Shown one piece after another: positions 24,906 to 33,859 of a stretch of 64,000 nt of DNA; position 1 is the stretch's first letter; each line of letters opens with the position of its first letter. The notes below the pieces were generated by a model. It was given only the letters and a program-made list of their open reading frames with translations, had not been told where the DNA came from and did no database searches. The stretch spans positions 310,001-374,000 of the forward strand of contig NZ_JASZYR010000003.1 of the NCBI RefSeq assembly GCF_030316855.1, read 5' to 3'. The stretch is from Variovorax sp. J22P240. GTDB lineage: Bacteria; Pseudomonadota; Gammaproteobacteria; Burkholderiales; Burkholderiaceae_C. The position numbers and the translations under genes are program-made.

Positions 24906-26338
24906 TGTGACAGCAGCGGCAGCGTGAGGGTGGCGAGCGCGCCGCCGCGCGGTGCGTTCACCAGGTCGACGCGACCGCGATGCAGCGTCGCGATCTCCTT
25001 CACGAAGGCAAGGCCGAGGCCTGTGCTCTTCTTCTGGTTGTGCGGCCGCGCGAGCGAATAGAACTTCTCGAACACCTTGTCCTTGGCGTAGTCGGGGATG
25101 CCTTTGCCGCGATCGCGCACGCTGATTCGGGCCTGACGAGAATTGGTTTCGAGCGCGAGCAGCACCTCGGCGCCGGCGGGCGAGAAGTCGATGGCGTTGT
25201 CGAGCAGGTTGCTCACCGCGCGGCGCAACAGGAAGGGGTCGCCCTCGACGCGCGCTTCGTTGTGGATGGCCACGTTGACGCGGATGTCCCGTTTGGCCGC
25301 TGCGGCCTGCGCTCCGGCGGCGACGTCCTGCAGCAGAGGCGCCAGCGCGACGTTCTCGCTGCGCTCCAGTGCGCGCCGCGTTTCGAGCGCTGTGAGCTCC
25401 ATCATGCGGTCGACGATCTCCTGGATGCGCTGCGTTTCGTGCGCGATGTTGCCGAGGAAGCGCTCGCGCTCCGCCTGCGGCATCGACGGCTCCTGGATCA
25501 ACTCGGCCGCGCCGCGGATCGCCGACAGCGGGCTCTTGATTTCGTGCGTGAAGGTCTGCACGTAGTCGGCGACGTAGTTGCGGCCGGTGAGCGCATCGCG
25601 CATCTCGTGGACGCCGCTGCGCAGCGTATCGACCGCCCGGCGCACCATGCGCGAGAGGCTCAGGTCGCGCTGGCTGCGCAGCCAGCCGAAGTAGTCGGAG
25701 ATCAGGCCGAAGGGCCGCACCAGCCAGATGGACATGATGATCGCCAGCACCAGCAGCGCGAAGGCCGAGCCCACACCGACCCACAGCGTGCGCGCACGCG
25801 CATCCTGAACGAACTGGCCGAAACTCTGCACAGGCTTGCCCACGCTGACCATGCCGACGATCTCGTTGTCCCAGCGCACCGGTGCGCCGACGTACATCAC
25901 GGAGGTCATCGGATCGCCCGAGATGTCGCGCGAGGTCCGTGCGCCGTACACGCCGGCGAGCGAGCGGCTCACGTCGCTGCGCTGCGAGTAGTCGGCGCCA
26001 GTGCTGCGGCCCATGGAGTCGAAGAGAACGCGGCCATTGCGGTCGGTGACGTACACGCGCAACTCGACGTGGCTCTTGTGCAGGTTGTAGATCTGCGCCG
26101 AGAACTGGCGCGCGTAGACCGAGCGGAAGAGTGGCTCCAGCCGCGCGGTGTTGATCGCGCCGGCGATCACGTCCTGCTCGATCAGGCTGGCGAGGAGTTG
26201 CGAGGTCTCGACCAGCGATTCCTCCGCCGACTCCCGGTAGCGCGGGTCGATGTCGGCGACGACGCGGTAGAGGAGGAAGGCGATGCCCGCCGTATAGATC
26301 AGCAGGATGCCGATGAAGATGCGGGTTCTTCGGGTCAC
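24899..26338 (-). CDS. creC: Two-component sensor kinase CreC
   Basis: 479 residues, starting with GTG 26338 that overlaps the creB stop (GTGA). Transmembrane helices at about 5-25 and 190-210 flank a periplasmic sensor with the CreC-type segments RVYVTDRNGRVLFDSMGR and VMYVGAPVRWDNEIVGMVSVGKP. The kinase core has H-box FTHEIKSPLSAIRGAAELI, N-box LLDNAIDFSP, G1 DRGKGIPDY, F-box FEKFYSL and G2 KSTGLGLAFV. E. coli CreC follows the same plan residue by residue. It phosphorylates CreB; the E. coli system responds to fermentation-type growth and beta-lactam stress. The signal here is unknown. Confidence 0.92.
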   Translation of the reverse strand: MTRRTRIFIGILLIYTAGIAFLLYRVVADIDPRYRESAEESLVETSQLLASLIEQDVIAGAINTARLEPLFRSVYARQFSAQIYNLHKSHVELRVYVTDRNGRVLFDSMGRSTGADYSQRSDVSRSLAGVYGARTSRDISGDPMTSVMYVGAPVRWDNEIVGMVSVGKPVQSFGQFVQDARARTLWVGVGSAFALLVLAIIMSIWLVRPFGLISDYFGWLRSQRDLSLSRMVRRAVDTLRSGVHEMRDALTGRNYVADYVQTFTHEIKSPLSAIRGAAELIQEPSMPQAERERFLGNIAHETQRIQEIVDRMMELTALETRRALERSENVALAPLLQDVAAGAQAAAAKRDIRVNVAIHNEARVEGDPFLLRRAVSNLLDNAIDFSPAGAEVLLALETNSRQARISVRDRGKGIPDYAKDKVFEKFYSLARPHNQKKSTGLGLAFVKEIATLHRGRVDLVNAPRGGALATLTLPLLSHH

Positions 26339-27078
26339 ACGCTCGGCGGCAGCTCTTCGTTGAGCGCGTAGCCAGTGCCGCGCAGCGTGCGGATCGGCTC
26401 GACCTCGGGCGCGACGGCCTTGAGTTTGGCGCGCAGCGTCTTGACGTGGGCATCCACGGTGCGGTCGAAGCTGTCGCTGGCCTCGTCCCAGACCAGGCTC
26501 AGCAGTTCGTCGCGCGTGAACACGCGGCCGGGGCGCTGGACCATGAGGCGCAGCAGCCCGTATTCGTAGCGCGAGAGTTCGAGCAGGCGGCCGTAGTAGC
26601 GGATCTGCATGCGATCGACGTCGAGCGCGAAGGGCATGAGGTGTGGCGTGCTGGCGGCAGGCGTGGCCGCCGTGGCGGTCACCGTGCCTTGTCCGGTGCG
26701 TCCGCTGCGGCGCAGGATGCTCCTCACGCGGGCCACGAGTTCGCGCGGCGAGAAAGGCTTGGCGATGTAGTCGTCCGCGCCGAGTTCGAGTCCGACCACG
26801 CGATCGATCTCGTCGCTGCGCGCGGTGAGGAACAGCATCGGCACCTCGGCGCCGGCCGGCAGCTTCTGTAGACGCTTGAACAGCTCGAAGCCGTTCATGT
26901 CGGGCAACCCCACGTCGAGGATGGCGAGCGCCGGCGGCTCGGCGGTGAACTGCGCGATCGCCTCTTCGGCGGTGGGGCACCACACGGGCACGAAGCCGTC
27001 GGTCCGCAGCACGTATTGCAAGGTGTCGGCGATGCCGGATTCGTCTTCGGCAATGAGGATCCGCGGGTGGGCGAGCAT
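26335..27078 (-). CDS. creB: Response regulator CreB (OmpR family)
   Basis: 247 residues from ATG 27078 (MLAHPRILIAEDESGIADTL). Receiver domain: acidic pair ED near residue 10, phospho-acceptor in LAILDVGLPDMNGFELF, and LFLTARSDEIDR, GADDYIAKPFSPREL. The C-terminal OmpR-type winged helix has LSRYEYGLLRLMVQRPGRVF and DRTVDAHVKTLRAKL. The segments follow E. coli CreB closely. A TVTATAATPAAST linker is longer than usual. It is followed by creC with a GTGA overlap and diverges from the TerB-like gene. An upstream start at 27162 would overlap that gene's ribosome-binding site and is rejected. Confidence 0.92.
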   Translation of the reverse strand: MLAHPRILIAEDESGIADTLQYVLRTDGFVPVWCPTAEEAIAQFTAEPPALAILDVGLPDMNGFELFKRLQKLPAGAEVPMLFLTARSDEIDRVVGLELGADDYIAKPFSPRELVARVRSILRRSGRTGQGTVTATAATPAASTPHLMPFALDVDRMQIRYYGRLLELSRYEYGLLRLMVQRPGRVFTRDELLSLVWDEASDSFDRTVDAHVKTLRAKLKAVAPEVEPIRTLRGTGYALNEELPPSV

Positions 27079-27152
27079 GCCCCGGATGGTAGCGGGCCGG
27101 AACCTTTGCGCCGAGAGCGAAACGAACGGGGTCGAACACTCAGGAGGTATGT

Positions 27153-28109
27153 GTGAGCCCATCCGAAACCCGATCCATCGTGACGCTGAGCCTGCTGGCG
27201 GCCTTTGTCGATGGCGAGAAGCACGAGCGCGAGCGCGCCGAGATCAAGCGCATCGCCGAAGGTCTCTCGCAGGCCGACGGCGTGCAACTGCCGATGCTGT
27301 ATCAGGACGTGTTGATGAAACGCGTGACGCTGGCCGACGTGGCAGCGCAGTTCCAGAGCGAAGAGGCCCGGCAGCTCGCCTACGAGATGGCCGTGTGTGT
27401 GTGCGATGCCGACGGCGTGCAGTCCGAGCCCGAGCGCCAGTTCCTGGCCCAGGTGCGCAGCGCGCTTCAGCTCGACACGCCGGCGGCCAGGCAGTTCGAG
27501 CAGGAAGCCGAAGCGATCGCCGCCGTGCCGCTGACGCCGGCTGCCGTCCCTGCGCCTGCGCCCACCGGCATGCCGGCGCCCGCCTCGACGGTGCCTGACG
27601 CGGAACTCGACCAGGCGATCCTCAACGCGGCCATCCTCAACGGCGCCCTCGAACTGCTGCCCGAGACGCTCTCGACGATGGCGATCATTCCGCTGCAAAT
27701 GAAGCTGGTCTACCGTATCGGCCAGGCCCACGGCTACCAGCTCGACAGTGGGCATGTGAAGGACTTCCTCGCGACCGTCGGCGTGGGCCTGACCTCGCAG
27801 TACCTCGAACAAGCCGGGCGCAAGCTGCTCGGCGGGCTGCTGGGCAAGGTCGGCGGTGGTTTGCTGCGCGGGGCCGGCAAGCAGGCCGTGAGTTCGGGCA
27901 TGAGCTTCGCGACCACCTATGCGCTCGGCCACGTCGCCAAGCGCTACTACGCGGGCGGCCGCACGCTGTCCACGCAGATGCTGAAGGACATCTTTGCCAA
28001 CGTGACGCAGGAGGCGCAGGGGCTTCAGTCGCGCTACCTGCCCGCCATGCAGGACAAGGCGCGCACGCTGGATGCGGGGAAGGTCCTGTCGATGGTGCGC
28101 GGCGCCTGA
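27153..28109 (+). CDS. TerB-like / DUF697-like two-part protein
   Basis: 318 residues, starting with GTG 27153 behind a strong AGGAGG. Residues about 1-115 look like a TerB (tellurite-resistance/DUF533) helical domain: LSLLAAFVDGEKHERERAEI, then VCVCDADGVQSEPERQFL, the two DG-x-E motifs that bind metal in TerB. A proline/alanine linker follows. Residues 150-318 are a second, glycine-rich hydrophobic domain (KLLGGLLGKVGGGLLRGAGK, FATTYALGHVAKRYYAGGRTL) like the DUF697/YcjF C-terminus, likely membrane-associated. Function unknown; stress or envelope roles are guesses. Confidence 0.8.
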   Translation: MSPSETRSIVTLSLLAAFVDGEKHERERAEIKRIAEGLSQADGVQLPMLYQDVLMKRVTLADVAAQFQSEEARQLAYEMAVCVCDADGVQSEPERQFLAQVRSALQLDTPAARQFEQEAEAIAAVPLTPAAVPAPAPTGMPAPASTVPDAELDQAILNAAILNGALELLPETLSTMAIIPLQMKLVYRIGQAHGYQLDSGHVKDFLATVGVGLTSQYLEQAGRKLLGGLLGKVGGGLLRGAGKQAVSSGMSFATTYALGHVAKRYYAGGRTLSTQMLKDIFANVTQEAQGLQSRYLPAMQDKARTLDAGKVLSMVRGA

Positions 28110-28127
28110 GGTGCCGCTGAGGGCGGC

Positions 28128-28898
28128 TCAGTGCAGATCGAAGCAGCAGCCCGCGTAGAAGGCTTTGTCACCGCCCTCGACGAACGGCACCTCGATCGGC
28201 TTGCCCTCGTTGCGCCACGCGTCGCGCCGCTTGTAGCCGGCCTCGGAGAGTTCGGCGAGCAGTGCGTCGTAGTGCTGGATGCGGTAGGGACAGACGGCAA
28301 AGCCGATGCTGTTGAGGGTGTAAAGCGTCTTGTCCGAATGCACCGCCGCCGTGTTGATGATGATGCGCCGGGGCTTGATCGGCAGCGCCGCGATGATTTC
28401 GGAGATCCGCAAGGGCAGGTACTGCAGGCTGCCCGAGGCATAGAGCACGTCATAGCCCGTGGCGTCGTGGAAGTCGGTGGTGAAGCCCAGCTGGTGCGTC
28501 GCCTCACGCTGGACGGCCAGATCCTGGCCCGTCTGCACGACACCGGGCACGTCGCAGACGGTCCAGCGCAGGTCGTTGGGAAAGGGCAGCACGCGGCGGA
28601 ACGCGTAGTACTTGATGCCGACGTGGCCGCCGAGGTCGAACACTCTGCGCATGCCTTCCTCGAGCGCGCGGCTCACCCAGAACAGGCCTGGGTAATCGTA
28701 GAAGTAGAGCTGATGGCTGTAGAGCGTCTTGGCCGCCTCGGCGTTGTCGTAGCCGACGGCCTTGGTCGGCGGCGCATTGGCTTCGGCGTCGGCAAAACTC
28801 TCGAAGGAGCCCATGAAGAGGTTCTCTTCACGGTTCTCCAGAAACTTGCGGCGGTACGCGGCTTCCCGGACGGAGGAGGGCAGCAGACTCGACAGCAT
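28128..28898 (-). CDS. TIGR04325-type SAM-dependent methyltransferase
   Basis: 256 residues. The sequence matches the TIGR04325 group of putative methyltransferases, often found in sugar or surface-polysaccharide gene sets: SFADAEANAPPTKAVGYDNA at the N-terminus, SAM-binding VFDLGGHVGIKYYAF, WTVCDVPGVVQTGQDLA and DVLYASGSLQYLP. The acceptor is unknown. No glycan genes sit beside it; it converges on the TerB-like gene and has an AT-rich upstream region with an inverted repeat (28941-28957). Confidence 0.85.
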   Translation of the reverse strand: MLSSLLPSSVREAAYRRKFLENREENLFMGSFESFADAEANAPPTKAVGYDNAEAAKTLYSHQLYFYDYPGLFWVSRALEEGMRRVFDLGGHVGIKYYAFRRVLPFPNDLRWTVCDVPGVVQTGQDLAVQREATHQLGFTTDFHDATGYDVLYASGSLQYLPLRISEIIAALPIKPRRIIINTAAVHSDKTLYTLNSIGFAVCPYRIQHYDALLAELSEAGYKRRDAWRNEGKPIEVPFVEGGDKAFYAGCCFDLH

Positions 28899-28940
28899 GG
28901 GACCCCTTTGGCGTCAAAGTGAATTGCCTACGCATTTTGC

Positions 28941-28957
28941 ACTTTGAAACACAAAGT
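28941..28957. promoter_or_regulatory. Inverted repeat ACTTTG-N5-CAAAGT upstream of the methyltransferase
   Basis: ACTTTG (28941-28946) and CAAAGT (28952-28957) with a third CAAAGT at 28915-28920, all in an unusually AT-rich stretch 17-60 bases upstream of the TIGR04325 gene. Position and symmetry suggest a repressor or activator site; nothing identifies the regulator. Confidence 0.35.
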
Positions 28958-29025
28958 ATTCAACTATTTGGATCGTTTTCCACGTTTCCTCGCGTTTTGA
29001 AGCCGCGACGCCTTGCCGGGCGCCC

Positions 29026-29220
29026 CTATTGCGCCTTGTATCCAGCGTTTTCGATCGCCAGGATGATGTCCTGTCGCGGGTGTCCGCTCAGCACGTCGAC
29101 GTGGCCGGTTTCGAGGTCGACCGTGACCTGCGCCTCCGGATCGATGGTGTGTACTGCCTGCTCCACCATGCTGACGCAGTGGCCGCAGCTCATGCCCGTG
29201 ACCTGTAACTTCTGGCTCAT
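29026..29220 (-). CDS. Heavy-metal-associated (CopZ-like) chaperone
   Basis: 64 residues from ATG 29220, preceded by GGAGCAACC. It is one HMA domain with the metal-binding CxxC in VTGMSCGHCVSMVEQAVHTI near residues 10-13, then the beta-alpha-beta pattern ending IENAGYKAQ. Such proteins carry Cu(I) to P-type ATPases or serve as small copper buffers. No CopA ATPase lies beside it; the nearest is CcoI 25 kb away, which has its own HMA domain. Confidence 0.9.
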   Translation of the reverse strand: MSQKLQVTGMSCGHCVSMVEQAVHTIDPEAQVTVDLETGHVDVLSGHPRQDIILAIENAGYKAQ

Positions 29221-29341
29221 CGTGGTTGCTCCTTCGTATGAATGAAGCGCCAGTTTGAACCTTCTCACGATGTCAATGTCCAGTGAGGGGGCGCTGGACC
29301 CGGCTTGGGGTACAAACGCCTACCTTTTTGCCGGCGAATCC

Positions 29342-30031
29342 ATGCGAATCCTCCTTGTTGAAGACGATGCCGTCCTGCGCGGCGTGATGTTGCGCAGCCT
29401 TGGCGACGCGGGCCACCGCGTCGATGTGGCAGCCAGCGTCGAGGAGGCCGACCACCTGTGGCGCGTGCAGCGCTTCGACGCCGTGCTGCTCGATCTGAAC
29501 CTGCCTGCGACGTCCAGCCCGACCAGCGGACTCGCGAGCGGGCTCACCGCGCTGCGCCATGCACGCGCACGCGGCGACCGCACGCCGGTGCTGGTGCTGA
29601 CGGCCCGCGACCGCACGGAGGAGCGCATCGCCGGACTGGATGCCGGCGCCGACGACTATCTGGGCAAGCCCTTCGACCTGGCCGAGGTCGAGGCAAGGCT
29701 GCGCGCGCTGGTGCGGCGCGCGCAAGGCACGGAGGACATCGCGACGCTGGGACAACTGCGGCTCGATCGTCGGGCTCGCCGCTTCGCGATCAGCGGCATC
29801 CCGCTGGACCTGCCCGCTCGCGAGTTCGAGGTGCTGTGGGAGCTGATGAGCCCGCCCGGCCGCACGATCAGCAAGCGCGAGCTGTCGGACAAACTGTCGA
29901 CCTTCGACGAGTCGCTGGGCGACAACGCACTGGAGGCCTTCATCTCCCGCCTGCGCAAGAAGCTGGTCGGCAGCGGCGCGGCGATCCGCACCCTGCGCGG
30001 CATCGGTTATCTGCTGGAAGCGGACGGGTGA
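29342..30031 (+). CDS. OmpR-family response regulator (TctD/QseB-like)
   Basis: 229 residues from ATG 29342 (MRILLVEDDAVLRGVML). Receiver: ED pair, phospho-acceptor DAVLLDLNLPATSS, PVLVLTARDRTEER and GADDYLGKPFDLAE. The C-terminal winged helix carries LPAREFEVLWELMSPPGRTI and NALEAFISRLRKKL ... IRTLRGIGYLL. The fit is to the TctD/QseB/PmrA branch. The receiver carries an extra SSPTSGLASG segment after the phospho-acceptor. Its stop overlaps the kinase start (GTGA), so the pair is coupled. The signal and the targets are unknown. Confidence 0.9.
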   Translation: MRILLVEDDAVLRGVMLRSLGDAGHRVDVAASVEEADHLWRVQRFDAVLLDLNLPATSSPTSGLASGLTALRHARARGDRTPVLVLTARDRTEERIAGLDAGADDYLGKPFDLAEVEARLRALVRRAQGTEDIATLGQLRLDRRARRFAISGIPLDLPAREFEVLWELMSPPGRTISKRELSDKLSTFDESLGDNALEAFISRLRKKLVGSGAAIRTLRGIGYLLEADG

Positions 30032-31407
30032 ACGTGCGCGCGACGGCTGGCGCGGGTGCTGCCGCCGCGCCCTCGCTGACCGCGCGCGTGCTGCGGCGCG
30101 TGCTGCTGCCGCTGGCCCTGACCTGGCTGGTGGGCACCGCGGTCGCGCTGGTGGTGGCGAGCTATTTCACCGAGCAGGCTTTCGATCGCGGGATGCTCGA
30201 CGATGCCTATGCGGTGTCGGCCAACGTACAGGCGGGCGAGCGCGACATCGAATTGCTGCTGTCGCCGCGCGAGGTCAACAACGTGCTGTTCGACCAGTCC
30301 GAGACCGTGTTCTTCGCGGTGCTGCGGCCCGACGGATCGCTGCTCGCCGGCCATGAGGGCCTGCAGGTGCCCGCGCCGGAGGAGGGCGCGCGCTATCGGT
30401 TCTCGCGCATCACCCACCAGGGCCAGGCCTTGCGCGCGGTGGCGTTGAACCACGATGCGCCCAATGCCTATCGCGTGGTGATTGCGCAAACCACGCGTGC
30501 TCGCACGGTGCTGGTCGAGCGGTTGCTGGCCTATTCGCTGGCGCCGCAATTCGTACTGCTCGCGTTGCTGGCAGCCTGGCTGTGGCGTGGCATCGACCGC
30601 GAGCTTCGGCCGCTCGGTGAATTGCGTCAGACGCTGGAACAACGCGATGCCCACGACCTCGCGCCGGTGCCCGTGGCGCGAAGCTCGCGCGAACTCGAAC
30701 AGTTGGGCGACACGCTCAACGCACTGCTGGACCGGCTCGCGCTGAGCGCTTCCGCGCAGCGGGAGTTCGCGGGCAACGTCGCGCACGAACTGCGCACGCC
30801 GCTCGCGGGGATTCGCGCGCTGGCCGACTATGGATTGGCGCAGCAGTCACCTTCGGTGTGGCGCGAACAGCTGGAAAGCATCGCGCTGAGCCAGGCGCGT
30901 GCGAGCCATCTGGTGGACCAATTGCTGGCGCTCGCGCTGGCCGACGAGGGACGCACGGGCCTGCAGCGCGAGACGCTGCGACTGGATGAACTGGCGCAGC
31001 AGGCGGTGCTGCGGCATCTGGCGCGCGCCGATGCGCAAGGCGTGGATCTGGGCGCGCTCGGCCTCGACGAGGCCGTGACGGTAGAGGCGAATGCCGCGCT
31101 GGTCGAAGGCATCCTCGACAATCTAATCGACAACGCGCTGCGTTACGGCGGGCGCACGATCACCATCGAGCTGGCGGGCCACACGCTGGCGGTGATCGAT
31201 GACGGCCCCGGCATTCCGCCCGAGGCGCAGCGCGACCTGATGAAGCGCTGGGCCCAAGGCCCTGCCGGCCAGAAGCTCGGACAGGGCGCGGGACTGGGGC
31301 TCGCGATCGTCGCCCGCTACGCGAAGCTGCTGGGCGCGGAACTCAGCTTCGCGAAGGCATCGGATGAAGGCGGGTTGCGGGTCAGCGTCGCCTTCCCGAC
31401 GACCTGA
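30028..31407 (+). CDS. Sensor histidine kinase (TctE/QseC-like)
   Basis: 459 residues, starting with GTG 30028. Two membrane helices (about 28-50 and 172-192) flank a periplasmic sensor with MLDDAYAVSANVQAGERDIE and FDQSETVFFAVLRPDGSLLA, the 2CSK_N-type domain of TctE/QseC kinases. Then come a HAMP-like linker, H-box NVAHELRTPLAGIRALADY, N-box NLIDNALRYGG, G1 DDGPGIPPEA and G2 GQGAGLGLAIV. It pairs with the preceding regulator. In relatives the sensed compound is a carboxylate or metal; no transporter of that kind is adjacent. Confidence 0.9.
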   Translation: MNVRATAGAGAAAAPSLTARVLRRVLLPLALTWLVGTAVALVVASYFTEQAFDRGMLDDAYAVSANVQAGERDIELLLSPREVNNVLFDQSETVFFAVLRPDGSLLAGHEGLQVPAPEEGARYRFSRITHQGQALRAVALNHDAPNAYRVVIAQTTRARTVLVERLLAYSLAPQFVLLALLAAWLWRGIDRELRPLGELRQTLEQRDAHDLAPVPVARSSRELEQLGDTLNALLDRLALSASAQREFAGNVAHELRTPLAGIRALADYGLAQQSPSVWREQLESIALSQARASHLVDQLLALALADEGRTGLQRETLRLDELAQQAVLRHLARADAQGVDLGALGLDEAVTVEANAALVEGILDNLIDNALRYGGRTITIELAGHTLAVIDDGPGIPPEAQRDLMKRWAQGPAGQKLGQGAGLGLAIVARYAKLLGAELSFAKASDEGGLRVSVAFPTT

Positions 31408-31422
31408 CGCAGCCCGCGGCTT

Positions 31423-32526
31423 TCAGGCCAGTGCCGGGTAGTCGATGTAGCCGGCTTCGCCGCCGCCATAGAACGTGTTCTTGTCCCATTGGTTCAGCGG
31501 CGCACCTTCGCGCAGACGACGCACCAGGTCCGGGTTGGAGATGAAGGGCTTGCCGAAGGCAACGAGGTCATCGCCTTCCTTCAGCGCCTCTTCGGCCAGC
31601 GGCTTGTCGTAGCCGTTGTTCACCATCCACGCGGCCTTGCCCCCCGCCTGGCGGTAGGCGGCCTTGAGGGCTTCGTAATCGAAGGGGCGATCGTCGATCT
31701 CGCGGGGGCCGCCGGTGGCGCCTTCGATGATGTGGATATAGGCGAGGCCGAGCGGTGCGAGCTGCTTGACCACGTAGTCGAACAGCGGCTGCGGGTTGTC
31801 GTCGTGTGCGTCGTTGGCGGGCGTCACCGGCGAGAGGCGGATGCCGACCTTGCCGCCGCCGACCGCATCGACCACGGCGCGCGTCACTTCGAGCAGCAGG
31901 CGGGCGCGGTTCTCGATGCCGCCGCCGTAGTCGTCGGTGCGCTTGTTGCTGCCGGTCTTGAGGAACTGGTCGAGCAGGTAGCCGTTGGCACCGTGGATCT
32001 CGACGCCGTCGAAGCCCGAGGTCTCGACCGCGTTGCGCGCGGCCACGGCATAGGCGTGCACGATGCCGGGCAGTTCGCTCGCATCGAGCGCGCGGGGCTC
32101 GGAGGTTTCCGTGAAGGTGGGAACGCCGTTCTTGATCAGCACCGTCTTGGTCTTCGCCGTGATGGCGGAGGGTGCGACGGGCTTGCCGCCTTCGGGTTGC
32201 AGTTCGGTGTGCGAGACGCGGCCCACGTGCCAGAGCTGCACGACGATCTTGCCGCCCTCGGCGTGCACGGCGTCGGTGACGCGCTTCCACGCGTCGAGCT
32301 GCTGCGAACCATAGAGACCCGGCACGTCCGCATAGCCCTGGCCCTGATGGCTGATGGCCGTGGCTTCGGTGATGAGCAGGCCCGCGGTGGCGCGCTGCGC
32401 GTAGTAGGTGGCCGTGATGTCGCGCGGCACCGCGTTGGGCGAGCGGTTGCGCGTGAGGGGCGCCATGACGATACGGTTGCTCAGCTTCAGGTCGCCGGCC
32501 TGGACGGGCTCAAAGAGAGAGGACAT
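31423..32526 (-). CDS. nemA: Old-yellow-enzyme family alkene reductase (NemA-like)
   Basis: 367 residues from ATG 32526 (MSSLFEPVQAGDLKLSNRIV). FMN-dependent NADH:flavin oxidoreductase of the N-ethylmaleimide reductase class, which reduces activated C=C bonds and nitro compounds. Visible marks are VMAPLTRNRSPNAVPRD, LLITEATAISHQGQGY, QLWHVGRVSH, the substrate-binding FDGVEIHGANGYLLDQFL pair (His and Asn) and LVAFGKPFISNPDL. Size is typical. It is convergent with the kinase gene, 15 bases away, and divergent from an MFS gene. A longer frame to 32736 is not needed. Confidence 0.93.
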   Translation of the reverse strand: MSSLFEPVQAGDLKLSNRIVMAPLTRNRSPNAVPRDITATYYAQRATAGLLITEATAISHQGQGYADVPGLYGSQQLDAWKRVTDAVHAEGGKIVVQLWHVGRVSHTELQPEGGKPVAPSAITAKTKTVLIKNGVPTFTETSEPRALDASELPGIVHAYAVAARNAVETSGFDGVEIHGANGYLLDQFLKTGSNKRTDDYGGGIENRARLLLEVTRAVVDAVGGGKVGIRLSPVTPANDAHDDNPQPLFDYVVKQLAPLGLAYIHIIEGATGGPREIDDRPFDYEALKAAYRQAGGKAAWMVNNGYDKPLAEEALKEGDDLVAFGKPFISNPDLVRRLREGAPLNQWDKNTFYGGGEAGYIDYPALA

Positions 32527-32626
32527 TGTTCGAATTGCTGTTGTGGAGAATGAAGTCGAGGGTAATCCCCGTCCTTCAACCGCGCTGTCGCGAGGTTGTC
32601 GGTTTGCTGGTAGGCGTTGCCGCAGA

Positions 32627-33859
32627 ATGGCCGCGCAACGCATGACCACCACGACTGCCGCCACCCTCACGCCTGCGCAAGCATTGCGCCTTGCGTTCGC
32701 TCTGTCCCTGGGGGCCGCGGTGTCGCTGGGCATCACGCGCTTTTCCTACGGCCTGCTGTTGCCGCCGATGCGCGCGGACCTCGGCTGGAGCTACACGCTC
32801 GCAGGCGGCATGAACACTGCGAATGCGGCCGGCTACCTGCTCGGCGCACTGATGACGCCGGCCCTGATGCGGCGCTTCGGTCCCGTTCCGTTGCTGATCG
32901 GTGGCGCGGTGTGGGCCAGCCTCTTCATGGTGGCGAGCGGGTTCTTCACCTCGGCGCCGGCGCTGCTGCTGCAGCGGCTTCTCGCCGGCATGGCAAGTGC
33001 CTGGGTGTTCGTCGCGGGTGGCTTGCTGGCTGCGCGGCTGGGCGCCTTGCAGCCGTCGCGCTCGGGCTTTCTGCTCGGTCTCTACTACGGCGGCACGGGC
33101 CTGGGCATCACGCTGTCGGCGCTGTTGGTGCCGGCGGTGCTGCAGGCCGCGTCGGGCGAGCCGCATGGCTGGGCCTGGGCGTGGTGGGCGCTGGCGCTGG
33201 CCAGCTTCACCGCGACGGCGGTGTTGGCCTTGGCGATGCGGGCCTTGCCGATGGAGGCGCGCGCGCATGTGCCCGCCTCTTCGTCCGACGCATCGCCGCG
33301 ATCGACGCCCGTGCGTCGCTTCGGTTGGGCGCTGGCCGGCTACACGCTCTTCGGTGCCGGCTACATCGGCTACATGACTTTCGTGATCGCGCTGTTGCGC
33401 GAGCAAGGGGCGAAGTCTGGCGACATCACGGCCTTCTATGCCTTGCTGGGCGTGGCGTGCGTGGCCTCGTCGCGACTGTGGGCGGGTCTTCTCGACAGGT
33501 TTCGCGGCGGCGGGCCGCAGGCCTTGCTCAACGCCTTGCTGGGCGTGGCGACGATGCTGCCGGTGCTGAGCTCGGCGTGGCCCGTGGCGATGGCTTCGGG
33601 CTTGCTGTTCGGCGCGGTGTTCCTGTCGGTGGTGGCGTCGACCACCGCACTCGTGCGCCACAACCTGCCGGCCGCGCAATGGGCGACCGGCATCAGCGCT
33701 TTCACGATTGCCTTCGCGCTGGGGCAGATCGTCGGGCCCACGGTGACCGGCTGGATCTCCGACGGAGAAGGCGGTCTGGCCCGTGGCCTGGTCGCCTCCG
33801 CGATCACGCTGTGGGCCGGTGCGCTGCTGGCATCGCGCCAGCGGGCGCTGCTTACTTGA
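32627..33859 (+). CDS. YbfB/YjiJ-family MFS transporter
   Basis: 410 residues with 12 predicted helices. The start ITRFSYGLLLPPMRADLGWS, then GGMNTANAAGYLLGALMTP, and the central GFLLGLYYGGTGLGITLSAL fit the YbfB/YjiJ branch of the major facilitator superfamily. The substrate is unknown. ATG 32627 and ATG 32642 (MTTTTAATLTPAQALR) are both possible; a frame beginning at 32408 is too long for the family. The gene is divergent from nemA, 100 bases apart, and its end overlaps the gstA-like end by eight bases. It may export products of the neighbouring reductase (inference). Confidence 0.85.
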   Translation: MAAQRMTTTTAATLTPAQALRLAFALSLGAAVSLGITRFSYGLLLPPMRADLGWSYTLAGGMNTANAAGYLLGALMTPALMRRFGPVPLLIGGAVWASLFMVASGFFTSAPALLLQRLLAGMASAWVFVAGGLLAARLGALQPSRSGFLLGLYYGGTGLGITLSALLVPAVLQAASGEPHGWAWAWWALALASFTATAVLALAMRALPMEARAHVPASSSDASPRSTPVRRFGWALAGYTLFGAGYIGYMTFVIALLREQGAKSGDITAFYALLGVACVASSRLWAGLLDRFRGGGPQALLNALLGVATMLPVLSSAWPVAMASGLLFGAVFLSVVASTTALVRHNLPAAQWATGISAFTIAFALGQIVGPTVTGWISDGEGGLARGLVASAITLWAGALLASRQRALLT

